The position numbers and the translations under genes were made by a program. Below are positions 28,628 through 37,466 of a stretch of 64,000 nt of DNA, one piece after another. This DNA is from Candidatus Arcticimaribacter forsetii. Its GTDB lineage: Bacteria > Bacteroidota > Bacteroidia > Flavobacteriales > Flavobacteriaceae. Positions within the stretch are counted from its first letter, which is position 1. Every line of letters starts with the position of its first letter. The stretch is from NCBI RefSeq assembly GCF_910589745.1, contig NZ_OU342399.1, positions 310,001 through 374,000 of the forward strand, in the 5' to 3' direction. The notes beneath the pieces are model-generated. The model made no database searches, had not been told where the DNA came from, and saw only the letters and a program-made list of their open reading frames with translations.

Positions 28628-29533
28628 TTATTCAACCCAATTTCGAGGTTTTCTGATGATCTCCATAAGTTTTTCTTCCTCAGAGTTTTTTTCAGAATGA
28701 TGATCGTAGTGCCATTGAACAGTTGGGGGAAGACTCATGAGTATACTTTCAATTCTTCCATTGGTTTTAAGTCCAAAAAGTGTTCCTTTATCGTGAACCA
28801 GATTAAATTCTACATAACGTCCTCTTCTAATTTCTTGCCATTTTTTTTGTTTTTCATCATAAGCAAGATTTTTTCTTTGGTTTAAAATAGGTAAATATGC
28901 TTCAAGAAAATTATCAGCGACATCAGTTACAAAATCATACCATTGTTTTAATGATTTCTGAGGAGACGGTTTTAAATAGTCAAAAAACAGACCACCAACA
29001 CCTCTAGCCTCATCTCTGTGTTTATTCCAGAAATAGTCATCACATTTTTTCTTGTATTGTGGGTAAAAGTTTTTGTCGTGACGATCACAGGCCTCTTTAC
29101 AAACCCTATGGAAGTGAATTGCATCTTCTTCAAAAAGATAATAAGGGGTTAAGTCTAAACCACCTCCAAACCACTGATCAACTATATTTCCATTAAGATC
29201 GTACATTTCAAAATAGCGCCAATTTGCATGAACGGTTGGAGCCATAGGATTTTTTGGATGTAACACTAAACTTAAGCCACAAGCATAAAAAGAAGCTTCA
29301 CTAACATTTAAATGCGTTTGCATACTTTTGGGCAGTGTTCCGTGAACTCCAGAAATGTTTACTCCTCCTTTTTCAAATACACCTCCATTTTCAAGAACCC
29401 GTGTTCTTCCTCCACCTCCTTCAGGACGCTTCCAAAGATCTTCTTTAAAAGTTGCTTTCCCATCAGCTAATTCTAATGCAGCAACGATTGTATCTTGAAG
29501 TTCACATATATATTTGTAAAAAGTATCTCTCAT
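28628..29533 (-). CDS. hemF: Oxygen-dependent coproporphyrinogen-III oxidase
   Basis: A 301-aa cytoplasmic enzyme that decarboxylates coproporphyrinogen III to protoporphyrinogen IX using O2. Strong family blocks include RPEGGGGRTRVLENG, GVNISGVHG, YFEMYDLNGNIVDQWFGGG, DLTPYY and RGRYVEFNLVHDKGTLFGL. Its presence shows an aerobic protoporphyrin route; no hemN is in the window. It lies 9 bp downstream of hemE on the minus strand. Confidence 0.97.
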   Translation of the reverse strand: MRDTFYKYICELQDTIVAALELADGKATFKEDLWKRPEGGGGRTRVLENGGVFEKGGVNISGVHGTLPKSMQTHLNVSEASFYACGLSLVLHPKNPMAPTVHANWRYFEMYDLNGNIVDQWFGGGLDLTPYYLFEEDAIHFHRVCKEACDRHDKNFYPQYKKKCDDYFWNKHRDEARGVGGLFFDYLKPSPQKSLKQWYDFVTDVADNFLEAYLPILNQRKNLAYDEKQKKWQEIRRGRYVEFNLVHDKGTLFGLKTNGRIESILMSLPPTVQWHYDHHSEKNSEEEKLMEIIRKPRNWVE

Positions 29534-29542
29534 TAATTTTGA

Positions 29543-30568
29543 TTAGCTCCCATATTCTTTAACTGCATCAACAAATGCTTGTGCATGGCTTACAGGAATA
29601 TTTGGTAAAATTCCATGTCCCAGGTTAACTATGTATTTATCCTTCCCGAAGGCATCAATCATTTTTTTAACATCGCTTTTAATTTTTGGGATTGGCGACA
29701 TAAGTTGGTGTGGGTCGTAATTTCCCTGTAAAGTTATATTTCCTCCAGATAAGTATCTAGCATTACGAGCAGAACAAGTCCAATCAACTCCTAAAGCACT
29801 AGCGCCCGATCTAGACATGTCTTGAAGAGCAAACCAGCATCCTTTTCCAAAAACAATTACAGGGCATAAATCTTTCACAGCGGTAACAATTTGCTGAATG
29901 TAAGGCCATGAAAAAGTATTATAGTCTTCCGGAGATAATAAACCACCCCAGGAGTCAAATATTTGAAGAGCATTTACTCCAGATGCGGCTTTCGCTTTCA
30001 AATAGTCAATTGTGGTATCTGTTATTTTTTGTAAAAGTTCGTGTGCTAACAAAGGTTCTTTAAAGCAGAATTCTTTTGCTTTATCAAAAGTTTTTGAACC
30101 TTGTCCTTGAACTGCATAGCACAATAAGGTCCATGGGGATCCAGCAAATCCAATTAAAGGAACTTCATTGTTAAGTTCTTGTTTAGTCATTTTAACTGCA
30201 TCAAGAACGTATCCAAGTGCATCTTCTGCGTAAGGAACAATTACTTGATCTAAATCAGCTTTGGTCCGAATAGGTTTTGGAATCCAAGGACCAACATTAG
30301 GTTTCATTTCTACCTCTATATTCATTGCTTGAAGTACTACAAGGATATCGCTAAATAAAATTGCAGCATCAGGTCCAATTTGTTTAATTGGCATAACCGT
30401 TATTTCGGTTGCTAATTCTGGTGTTTGACAACGAGTAAAAAAGTCGTATTTGGCTTTCAATTTCATGAAATCTGGTAAATATCTTCCCGCTTGACGCATC
30501 ATCCAAACCGGTGGACGAGAAACTGTTTCTCCGGCTAAAGCCTTTAAGAATAGATCATTTTTAATCAT
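29543..30568 (-). CDS. hemE: Uroporphyrinogen decarboxylase
   Basis: A 341-aa TIM-barrel enzyme that removes four carboxyl groups from uroporphyrinogen III to give coproporphyrinogen III. The N-terminal signature [16 protein letters not shown] carries the substrate-binding arginines, and the second signature [12 protein letters not shown] is present with the catalytic Asp region (ILFSDILVV). Its start overlaps hemD by 8 bp, so translation is probably coupled. Confidence 0.97.
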   Translation of the reverse strand: MIKNDLFLKALAGETVSRPPVWMMRQAGRYLPDFMKLKAKYDFFTRCQTPELATEITVMPIKQIGPDAAILFSDILVVLQAMNIEVEMKPNVGPWIPKPIRTKADLDQVIVPYAEDALGYVLDAVKMTKQELNNEVPLIGFAGSPWTLLCYAVQGQGSKTFDKAKEFCFKEPLLAHELLQKITDTTIDYLKAKAASGVNALQIFDSWGGLLSPEDYNTFSWPYIQQIVTAVKDLCPVIVFGKGCWFALQDMSRSGASALGVDWTCSARNARYLSGGNITLQGNYDPHQLMSPIPKIKSDVKKMIDAFGKDKYIVNLGHGILPNIPVSHAQAFVDAVKEYGS

Positions 30569-31235
30569 GAGTGTGTAACTGTTTTTTAATTGTATAAATC
30601 ATATGCTCTATCGTTGGTTTAGGAGCGATTAGAATATTTTCTTTTGGTATCAAAATTGAGCTTGCAGTTGTTTCCCCTATGCAAACACACAAACTTTGAT
30701 CTAGTGAATTGTGTTTAAGAAAACTTTTGACACCGCTTGGGCTGTAAAAAAGAATTACATTAAAAAAACCCATTTTTTTTGGCTTAAGAATTGTTTGGTA
30801 CACTTCTGTTGCTTCAATTTCAATTTTCTCTTTTTTTAAAATTGTTTCTAATTCTGGTCTTCTTTCGTTTCCGCAGAAAAACAAAAAACGTTCATTTTTA
30901 GCCTTTTTGGTTATAAAATAGGCTAAATCAGACGAATTTTCTTCAAAATGAGTCACTTTCAGACCTTTTTCGAGTAGTAGATTTTTTGTTTTTTCTCCTA
31001 CACAATAACATTTTTTGTCTTTTAGTATTGTGTTTATACCGGGTTTAGAATAAACAGATTTTACTGCGTTTTGACTCGAAAAAAGTAAGGTACTATTGTT
31101 TTCTTCATAACTAAAGGGAACCGTTTTAGTTTTTATAAAATTACGTTCCGTATAAGCATGACCCAATTCTATAATTCGACTCTTTTGAGTTTTCGAAAGA
31201 GTTTTGGTAGAAAGGATTTTTAATACACTTTTCAT
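30561..31235 (-). CDS. hemD: Uroporphyrinogen-III synthase
   Basis: A 224-aa protein in the position of hemD between hemC and hemE. HemD sequences are poorly conserved; supporting features are the two-domain alternation (ending [15 protein letters not shown] and [20 protein letters not shown]) and the block [17 protein letters not shown] followed by [10 protein letters not shown], typical of the family. It cyclises hydroxymethylbilane with inversion of ring D. It overlaps hemC by 4 bp (ATGA) and hemE by 8 bp. Confidence 0.9.
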   Translation of the reverse strand: MKSVLKILSTKTLSKTQKSRIIELGHAYTERNFIKTKTVPFSYEENNSTLLFSSQNAVKSVYSKPGINTILKDKKCYCVGEKTKNLLLEKGLKVTHFEENSSDLAYFITKKAKNERFLFFCGNERRPELETILKKEKIEIEATEVYQTILKPKKMGFFNVILFYSPSGVKSFLKHNSLDQSLCVCIGETTASSILIPKENILIAPKPTIEHMIYTIKKQLHTHD

Positions 31236-32140
31236 TTAGAAGATTTAAATTCTTTTAGTAAATCTTGAGCTCCGTTTTGTAATAATTTATAGGCAAGTTC
31301 AACACCTAAATTTACAGCGTTAGACACAGGTTGTGATTCTATGCAGGTAAATTTTTCTTTTCCATTCAAAGAAAAAACACCTCCTCTAAAATGAACTCGA
31401 TCTTTTTCAATGGTTGCTATTGCACCAATGGGTGCAGTACAACCTCCTTCGAGTGTACGTAAAAAATCGCGCTCAATTTTTGTACAAAGAGCGGCTCCTT
31501 CAACATTTAATTCTTGTAAAACATTAAAAAGTTCCAGATCATTTGATTTACAAACAATCATTAATGCACCTTGAGCTGGAGCGGGTAGCATCCAATCTAA
31601 AACTTCAACATTATCTTCATTTACTTCCAATCGAGCAAGTGCCGCTTCTGCAAAAATAGCACCTTCCCAGGCACCTTCTTGTAGTTTTTTTAGACGGGTT
31701 TGTATATTTCCTCGAAGAGGAACAATAGTATGATTTGGATATTTTGCTAACCACTGAGCTTTTCTTCTTAAACTTCCTGTAGCAATAGTTGAGCTGTTGT
31801 TTAAGTCTAATTTTGATTTTTTTACAATCACATCTAAAACAGGACCTCTGGTTAAAACAGCTGCTTGTTGAATCCCTTCTGCCAGCAGAGTTGGAACATC
31901 TTTCATGCTGTGTATTGCCAGATCTATCCGATCATTTAGCAATGCAGTATCTAAGGTTTTAGTAAAAATTCCTGTAGTACCCATTTCATAGAGCGGTTGA
32001 TTTAAGTCCAAATCTCCCGTACTTTTTATAGGGACTAATTCTGTTTCGAAACCTTTTTTTTTCAATAGGTTTTGAAGCGTATGTGCTTGCCATAAAGCCA
32101 AAGCACTTTCTCGTGTTCCTATTCTAATTGGCTTTTTCAT
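31232..32140 (-). CDS. hemC: Porphobilinogen deaminase (hydroxymethylbilane synthase)
   Basis: A 302-aa enzyme that polymerises four porphobilinogens into hydroxymethylbilane on a dipyrromethane cofactor. Diagnostic pieces are the N-terminal IRIGTRESALALWQA, the HSMKDVP loop with the catalytic Asp, GSLRRKAQW, LRGNIQTRL and the cofactor-attachment Cys in LEGGCTAPIGA. It overlaps hemA by 17 bp and hemD by 4 bp. Confidence 0.97.
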   Translation of the reverse strand: MKKPIRIGTRESALALWQAHTLQNLLKKKGFETELVPIKSTGDLDLNQPLYEMGTTGIFTKTLDTALLNDRIDLAIHSMKDVPTLLAEGIQQAAVLTRGPVLDVIVKKSKLDLNNSSTIATGSLRRKAQWLAKYPNHTIVPLRGNIQTRLKKLQEGAWEGAIFAEAALARLEVNEDNVEVLDWMLPAPAQGALMIVCKSNDLELFNVLQELNVEGAALCTKIERDFLRTLEGGCTAPIGAIATIEKDRVHFRGGVFSLNGKEKFTCIESQPVSNAVNLGVELAYKLLQNGAQDLLKEFKSSK

Positions 32141-33389
32141 GCGCTTTGATATCCAGTTGAAAAACTTCTTTAATCACATCAAGTGTTGAATTCGCTTTCT
32201 GTGGATTTTCTTTAAGGTAATTCGCTAGTTGACCAGTTATTTTTTGAATTATTTGGTCTGAAATAGTTACCGTGGCAGAATTAAAAACACAATGATTTTC
32301 TTTTTTTTCTTGGTTTTTAATTTCAGAAGCTTGCTGAGCTTTAAGCTTTGCTTTTAATGCTCTTAAGGCAGGAGCAAATTGACGATGTCCCAGCCATTGC
32401 AAGAATTCATCTTTAACCTCTTCTAAGATTTCTTCAGCTTGAGGAATGTATTTTCTTCTGTCTTCTAGAGTCTTATTAGTTATCTGAGACAGCGTGTCAA
32501 GATTGATCAAAGTAACCTGTTCCAGTTCCTCTACATTTGCATTTACATTGCTCGGTATAGATAAATCTAGAATTAAAAGAGGTGAATCTTTATGTATGAT
32601 GTCTTTTGAAATGGTTGGTTGTTGAGCTCCTGTAGCTACAATTAAAACGTCTGTTTTTCTAATTTCCGTTGGCAAATCTCCATATTCTTTAACGAGAACA
32701 TTAAATTTCCCAGCAACGTTTTTAGCTTTTTCGTGTGTCCTGTTAATTAATACAATATGATCGTTTTCGGTATGTTTAATTAAATTTTCGCATGTATTTC
32801 TCCCGATTTTTCCAGTTCCAAAAAGCAATATATTTTTTTCTGAAATATTTTCTATTGCTTTTATTATGTATTGAACCGATGCAAAAGCGACTGAGGTTGC
32901 CCCACTAGAAATTTTAGTTTCAGTTTTGATTCGTTTACTTGCTTGAATTACAGCATTTACTAAACGCTCCATAAAACCTTGAACCATTCCGAGTTTTTTA
33001 GATCTAAAAAACCCTTGCTTGATCTGACCAATAATTTCGAAATCACCGAGAATCTGACTGTCTAGTCCCGTTCCAACTTTAAAAATATGATGAATTGCAG
33101 CTTGGTCTTTCAGAGTATAGCCGATTTCATTAAAAACAGCTAAAGTTCCTTGGGAGTGTTTACACAGTAGGTTTATTAATTGGATGGGATGGTTTACATG
33201 TGCATAAACCTCAGTTCTGTTACAAGTAGATGTTATTAGAATTTCTTCAATGCCTTCGCGTTTCGCCTCTAGAGTAAGGGAATCCTTTTGAGTTAAACTT
33301 AGACTGAAGTCACCTCTCGTTTTGAGGTCAGCGTTTAGATAGCTAACTCCAATAGCATAAAAATGTTTCTTAGTATTTGAAACTTCCAT
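32124..33389 (-). CDS. hemA: Glutamyl-tRNA reductase
   Basis: A 421-aa enzyme for the first committed step of the C5 heme pathway, reducing Glu-tRNA to glutamate-1-semialdehyde with NADPH. The catalytic Cys is in ITSTCNRTEVY; the NADPH domain has LLFGTGKIGRN, and a C-terminal helical dimerisation domain follows. It heads the minus-strand operon hemA-C-D-E-F-(antiporter)-hemB. An exact -7 box lies 20 nt upstream and two inverted repeats lie further upstream, between it and the divergent AraC-type gene. Confidence 0.97.
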   Translation of the reverse strand: MEVSNTKKHFYAIGVSYLNADLKTRGDFSLSLTQKDSLTLEAKREGIEEILITSTCNRTEVYAHVNHPIQLINLLCKHSQGTLAVFNEIGYTLKDQAAIHHIFKVGTGLDSQILGDFEIIGQIKQGFFRSKKLGMVQGFMERLVNAVIQASKRIKTETKISSGATSVAFASVQYIIKAIENISEKNILLFGTGKIGRNTCENLIKHTENDHIVLINRTHEKAKNVAGKFNVLVKEYGDLPTEIRKTDVLIVATGAQQPTISKDIIHKDSPLLILDLSIPSNVNANVEELEQVTLINLDTLSQITNKTLEDRRKYIPQAEEILEEVKDEFLQWLGHRQFAPALRALKAKLKAQQASEIKNQEKKENHCVFNSATVTISDQIIQKITGQLANYLKENPQKANSTLDVIKEVFQLDIKAHEKAN

Positions 33390-33409
33390 TGATTTTTTCT
33401 AATCGAACA

Positions 33410-33417
33410 CAAAAATA
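33410..33417 (-). promoter_or_regulatory. -7 promoter box of the hemA operon (TATTTTTG)
   Basis: Read on the minus strand, TATTTTTG matches TAnnTTTG fully. It ends 20 nt upstream of the hemA ATG, giving a short 5' leader. No clear TTG element lies at the right spacing, which would fit a promoter that needs an activator. Confidence 0.55.
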
Positions 33418-33468
33418 GGGGGCTACTTCTAAAAAAAATAACGCTAAAAGTATTATTAATATCGGAAA

Positions 33469-33493
33469 GCGTTTATTTTTGTTAAATAAACGC
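33469..33493. promoter_or_regulatory. Perfect inverted repeat IR1 between hemA and the AraC-type regulator
   Basis: GCGTTTATTT (33469-33478) and AAATAAACGC (33484-33493) are perfect 10-bp complements around TTGTT. The repeat lies 51 bp upstream of the hemA -7 box, a usual place for an activator or repressor site, and about 80 bp upstream of the regulator's ATG. A hairpin in RNA is possible, but there is no T-run after it, so it is not a standard terminator. Confidence 0.55.
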
Positions 33494-33537
33494 ATCTTAC
33501 CAATGAAATAAGGTATTTATAGATTGATTAACACCTC

Positions 33538-33560
33538 TTATTTAGAGCGCTTCTAAATAA
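33538..33560. promoter_or_regulatory. Inverted repeat IR2 just before the AraC-type regulator
   Basis: TTATTTAGA (33538-33546) and TCTAAATAA (33552-33560) are perfect 9-bp complements around GCGCT. The repeat ends 14 bp before the regulator ATG at 33575. Its position suggests autoregulation by operator binding or a leader hairpin affecting translation. Confidence 0.5.
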
Positions 33561-33574
33561 TAAAAACATTTATT

Positions 33575-34462
33575 ATGGATAAAAATAACGATAAAAGTAT
33601 TAGTTCTAAAATAGAAATAGATGAAGGGTTTTATGTTCTTAGATTTCAAAATGACACTTCTGAAGTTACCAATGAAGTTCGTGAGATTAATAGCAGTTTT
33701 ATTCAATTTCATTTTTGCATAAAAGGACATGGTGATTTTCTTTTTAATGAGGGAAATTATGTGTTCAATATAAAAGAAGAACACTCTATCTTACTTTATA
33801 ATCCTCAAAGAGATTTACCAATAAACCTAAAGCTACAGCCAAACACATGGATCATAAGTGTTATCATATCGATTAAAAAATTCCACAGTTTATTTTCTTT
33901 AGACGCAGATCATATTCATTTTTTAAGTCCAGAAAACAGCACCAAAAAATATTACGATACTGGAGTAATTAATCCAAGTATGGCAGTTGTGTTGAGTCAA
34001 ATTTCAACTTCTAATATACATGAAAGTATGAAAGCCTTGTATTTGAAGGGAAAAGTGTATGAGTTATTGAGCTTGTATTTTAATAAAAATTTGGATACCG
34101 ACATTGAACAATGCCCTTTCTTGATTGATGAAGACAATGTTCGTAAAATTAGACTAGCAAAAGAATTAATTTTAAAAAACATATCGGAGCCTCCCTCATT
34201 ACATGAACTTTCAGAAGAAATAGGATTGAGTTTGAACAAATTGAAAGAAGGTTTTAAGCAGTTGTACGGGGATACTGTTTTTGGTTATTTATTGGACCAT
34301 AAAATGGAAGAAGCAAGAAGAATGTTGGCTTCAAATAGTTACAATGTTAACGAAGTAGGACTTAAAATTGGATATAGTACTTCAAGTCATTTTATTGCTG
34401 CCTTTAAAAAGAAGTACGGAACAACTCCAAAAAAATACTTAATGTCATTATCTTCGCAATAA
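33575..34462 (+). CDS. AraC family transcriptional regulator
   Basis: A 295-aa regulator. The C-terminal ~100 residues form the double helix-turn-helix DNA-binding domain (IRLAKELILKNISEPPSL, LSEEIGLSLNKLKEGFKQLYG, then VNEVGLKIGYSTSSHFIAAFKKKYGTTPKKY split over the second HTH). The N-terminal ~190 residues are a probable ligand-sensing domain without clear motifs. It lies divergent from hemA and directly upstream of hemH. The context makes control of heme or iron genes likely, but the ligand is unknown; siderophore- or heme-responsive AraC regulators are known in other bacteria. Confidence 0.92.
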   Translation: MDKNNDKSISSKIEIDEGFYVLRFQNDTSEVTNEVREINSSFIQFHFCIKGHGDFLFNEGNYVFNIKEEHSILLYNPQRDLPINLKLQPNTWIISVIISIKKFHSLFSLDADHIHFLSPENSTKKYYDTGVINPSMAVVLSQISTSNIHESMKALYLKGKVYELLSLYFNKNLDTDIEQCPFLIDEDNVRKIRLAKELILKNISEPPSLHELSEEIGLSLNKLKEGFKQLYGDTVFGYLLDHKMEEARRMLASNSYNVNEVGLKIGYSTSSHFIAAFKKKYGTTPKKYLMSLSSQ

Positions 34463-34504
34463 TAATAGTAAAAAGTATCTAAAGGTTACAATGAAAGAAA
34501 GCAT

Positions 34505-35533
34505 ATGAAAGGAGTATTACTAGTAAATTTAGGTTCACCCGAAAGCCCAAGTCCAAAGGATGTTAAAACTTATTTGGGGGAATTTTTAATGGATGAAAGA
34601 GTTGTGGATTTACCTAAACTTTTTAGAACTATTTTAGTAAAAGGTATCATACTAAACACAAGGCCAAAACAATCAGCCAAAGCATACAAAAAAATATGGT
34701 GGGACGAAGGATCTCCTTTAATTGTTCTTTCTGAAAGATTACAAGCTAAGGTTTCCGATAAAGTTTCAACCCCTGTAAGTTTAGCAATGCGATACGGTTC
34801 TATGTCAATTAAAAAGGGACTTCAAGAACTTGTAGATCAAGGGGTAGATGATATTTTTATTATTCCTTTATATCCGCAGTTTGCAATGGCAACTACGGAA
34901 ACGATATTAGTTCTTGCAGAAAAATTAAGAGATGAGTTTTTTCCGAATGTAAGTTTTACTTCTCTTCCTCCATTTTATAACCATCCAGATTATATTCGTG
35001 TATTGTCAAACTCCATATCCGAAGGACTTAAAGGCAAGGAGTGGGAGCATTTATTGTTTTCATATCACGGTGTACCCGAAAGACACATACGTAAGTCAGA
35101 CATAACAAAATCTCATTGTAAAATAAATGGAGAATGTTGTGCAACAGCGTCCAAGGCACACGAGTTTTGTTACCGACACCAATGTTATGAAACTACACGT
35201 TTAGTAGCTGAATATTTAGAACTAAAAGAAGGAACATTTTCTACCTCATTTCAGTCTCGATTGGGAGTAGATCCATGGCTTCAGCCTTATACCGACAGAA
35301 CCGTTGCAAATTTTGCTAAAAGCGGAACAAAACAACTTGCAATAGCTACACCAGCTTTTGTTTCGGATTGCCTTGAAACATTAGAAGAAATAGGGATGGA
35401 AGCAGCGGAAGATTTTGAAGAAAAAGGAGGAGAACATTTACATGTGCTTCCTTGTATAAACGACCGTGAAGATTGGGTAAATGTTATGAGCCGCTGGATC
35501 GATGAATGGGCTTTATCTGAAGTAAAAGCTTAA
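34505..35533 (+). CDS. hemH: Ferrochelatase
   Basis: A 342-aa enzyme that inserts Fe2+ into protoporphyrin IX (or coproporphyrin) as the last step of heme synthesis. N-terminal GVLLVNLGSPESP and the catalytic His block LFSYHGVPERH are clear; a later block WLQPYTD and VVSDCLETLEEI-like stretch (PAFVSDCLETLEE) complete the family pattern. No transmembrane tail is seen. The stop overlaps the start of the MATE gene by one base (TAATG), so the two are translationally coupled. Confidence 0.97.
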   Translation: MKGVLLVNLGSPESPSPKDVKTYLGEFLMDERVVDLPKLFRTILVKGIILNTRPKQSAKAYKKIWWDEGSPLIVLSERLQAKVSDKVSTPVSLAMRYGSMSIKKGLQELVDQGVDDIFIIPLYPQFAMATTETILVLAEKLRDEFFPNVSFTSLPPFYNHPDYIRVLSNSISEGLKGKEWEHLLFSYHGVPERHIRKSDITKSHCKINGECCATASKAHEFCYRHQCYETTRLVAEYLELKEGTFSTSFQSRLGVDPWLQPYTDRTVANFAKSGTKQLAIATPAFVSDCLETLEEIGMEAAEDFEEKGGEHLHVLPCINDREDWVNVMSRWIDEWALSEVKA

Positions 35534-36870
35534 TGGCGCAGAGAGCTGTGCAGATGGGAACGGATCCCATCGGAAAACTTTTACTGAAACAATCAGTGCC
35601 TGCCGCAATAGGTATTCTTGTAATGTCTCTCAATATTTTAATTGACACTATTTTTGTTGGTCAATGGATTGGTACTAATGCTATTGCTGCTATTAATGTA
35701 GTTTTACCCGTTTCTTTTTTTATGGCTGCTTTAGGAATGTCGATTGGAATGGGTGGAGGCTCAATTATTTCAAGAGCATTAGGGAGTGAACACAAAGCCA
35801 AAGCGAATAAGACTTTTGGAAATCAAATAACACTAACGCTTCTTTTTACTGTTGGTTTCATGATCCTGGGACTTCTTTTTATGGAGTCAATTATTCCGGC
35901 ATTTGGGGGAAGAGGCGAGTTGTATACTCCTGCCAAAACATATTATACCATTGTACTTTACGGGGTCCCTATTTTGGGACTAGCCATGATGGGTAATAGT
36001 AGTATTAGGTCTGAAGGAAAACCAAAATACGCAATGTATGCAATGATGCTACCTTCGATTTCCAACCTTTTTTTAGATTATCTGTTTATTTATGTATTGG
36101 ATTGGGGAATGGAAGGTGCAGCATGGGCTACTACTTTATCATATCTGATCTGTACCTCTTATATTTTGTTTTTCTTTTGTTCTGGAAAATCAGATTTATT
36201 TTTAAAGATTTCCGATTTTTTCTTAAATCTGTCTATTTTAAAAGAAATAGGATCTCTAGGTTTTGTAACCCTTGCTCGACAAGCGGTAGTTAGTATAACG
36301 GTTTTAATAGTAAACAACCTTCTTTTCGAATTTTCTGGAGAATCTACGGTTGCAGTTTATGCGATTATAAGTAGAATGCTCATGTTTGCACTTTTTCCAA
36401 TTTTAGGAATAACTCAAGGTTTTGTTCCTATTGCAGGGTTCAATTATGGTGCCCAAAAAAAAGAGCGTGTTCTTGAGGTTATTTGTAAAGCGTTAATTTA
36501 TGCCACTCTTTTAGCGACCTTAGTTTTTATATTAATTCTCGTTTTTTCTGAGCAAATTGCAAGTGCCTTTACCCAGGATGAAGCAATAATATTAAAAACA
36601 CAAGATGTGCTTAAATGGGTCTTTTTATCAACTCCAATTATTGGAATTCAGTTGATAGGGTCAGCATACTTTCAGGCAATTGGGAAAGCAATTCCAGCAC
36701 TTTTATTAACCTTAACGAGACAAGGGTTCTTTTTTATTCCTTTAGTATTAATCTTGCCTATGTATTTTGGGGAATTTGGAATATGGATTTCGTTTCCAAT
36801 TGCTGAAGTAATTGCAACAATAGTGACCGCGTTTTTTTTAAGAAAAGAATTGAAAAGATACAATGGATAG
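35533..36870 (+). CDS. MATE family efflux transporter
   Basis: A 445-aa polytopic membrane protein with about 12 hydrophobic segments in two homologous halves. Typical MATE pieces are QSVPAAIGILVMSLNILIDTIFVGQ (split over helix 1), GMGGGSIISRALG and GITQGFVPIAGFNYGA. MATE proteins export cationic drugs or metabolites using Na+ or H+. It is coupled to hemH (1-bp overlap) and followed by hemJ, so a physiological role in handling porphyrin intermediates or oxidative by-products is conceivable but unproven. Confidence 0.93.
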   Translation: MAQRAVQMGTDPIGKLLLKQSVPAAIGILVMSLNILIDTIFVGQWIGTNAIAAINVVLPVSFFMAALGMSIGMGGGSIISRALGSEHKAKANKTFGNQITLTLLFTVGFMILGLLFMESIIPAFGGRGELYTPAKTYYTIVLYGVPILGLAMMGNSSIRSEGKPKYAMYAMMLPSISNLFLDYLFIYVLDWGMEGAAWATTLSYLICTSYILFFFCSGKSDLFLKISDFFLNLSILKEIGSLGFVTLARQAVVSITVLIVNNLLFEFSGESTVAVYAIISRMLMFALFPILGITQGFVPIAGFNYGAQKKERVLEVICKALIYATLLATLVFILILVFSEQIASAFTQDEAIILKTQDVLKWVFLSTPIIGIQLIGSAYFQAIGKAIPALLLTLTRQGFFFIPLVLILPMYFGEFGIWISFPIAEVIATIVTAFFLRKELKRYNG

Positions 36871-36925
36871 TTATCCTGTAGATTTGGCTTTCTTTTTGTA
36901 CTTTAGAACTTATAAATAACAGCTT

Positions 36926-37465
36926 TTGTCAGAATACTACAACTACATAAAATCCCTTCATTTAATTTTTGTGATCACTTGGTTCGCGGGCTTGTTTTAC
37001 TTACCTCGTATTTTTATTTACCATATTGAGGCACAGTCAAAATCTGAAATTGAGCGGGATATTTTAAGTAAACAATTAAAGCTAATGGCCAAAAGGCTAT
37101 GGTATATTATTACTTGGCCTTCTGCAATTCTTGCAAGTTTATTTGCTTTTACTCTTTTATATATTATGCCAGCTTGGTTGTCCCAGGACTGGATGCTGAT
37201 TAAATTATTTTTTGTCGGACTTTTATATCTGTATCATTACAAAACCCACCTTATTTTTAAAGAACTACAAAACAATCAATTTAGATACACTTCGTTTTTT
37301 ATGCGAATTTGGAATGAAGGAGCAACCATAATTTTATTTGCAGTTGTGTTTTTAGTAATATTGAAATCTAGTTTTCACTGGATATTTGGAGTTCTTTCAA
37401 TAATGGGTCTAGCCGTTCTTTTGATGTTAGGGATAAGAATCTACAAACGTTTAAGAAAAGAGTAA
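36926..37465 (+). CDS. hemJ: Protoporphyrinogen oxidase HemJ
   Basis: A 179-aa membrane protein with four to five hydrophobic segments, of the HemJ/COG1981 family that oxidises protoporphyrinogen IX to protoporphyrin IX. The N-terminal YIKSLHLIFVITWFAGL places His12 and LIKLFF places Lys93, matching the essential His and Lys of the family. The start is TTG (36926): no ATG lies before the conserved His, and the translation from this TTG fits the family N-terminus. HemF upstream and HemH downstream in the pathway are both encoded nearby, so this gene fills the missing step. Confidence 0.9.
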   Translation: MSEYYNYIKSLHLIFVITWFAGLFYLPRIFIYHIEAQSKSEIERDILSKQLKLMAKRLWYIITWPSAILASLFAFTLLYIMPAWLSQDWMLIKLFFVGLLYLYHYKTHLIFKELQNNQFRYTSFFMRIWNEGATIILFAVVFLVILKSSFHWIFGVLSIMGLAVLLMLGIRIYKRLRKE

Positions 37466-37466
37466 T

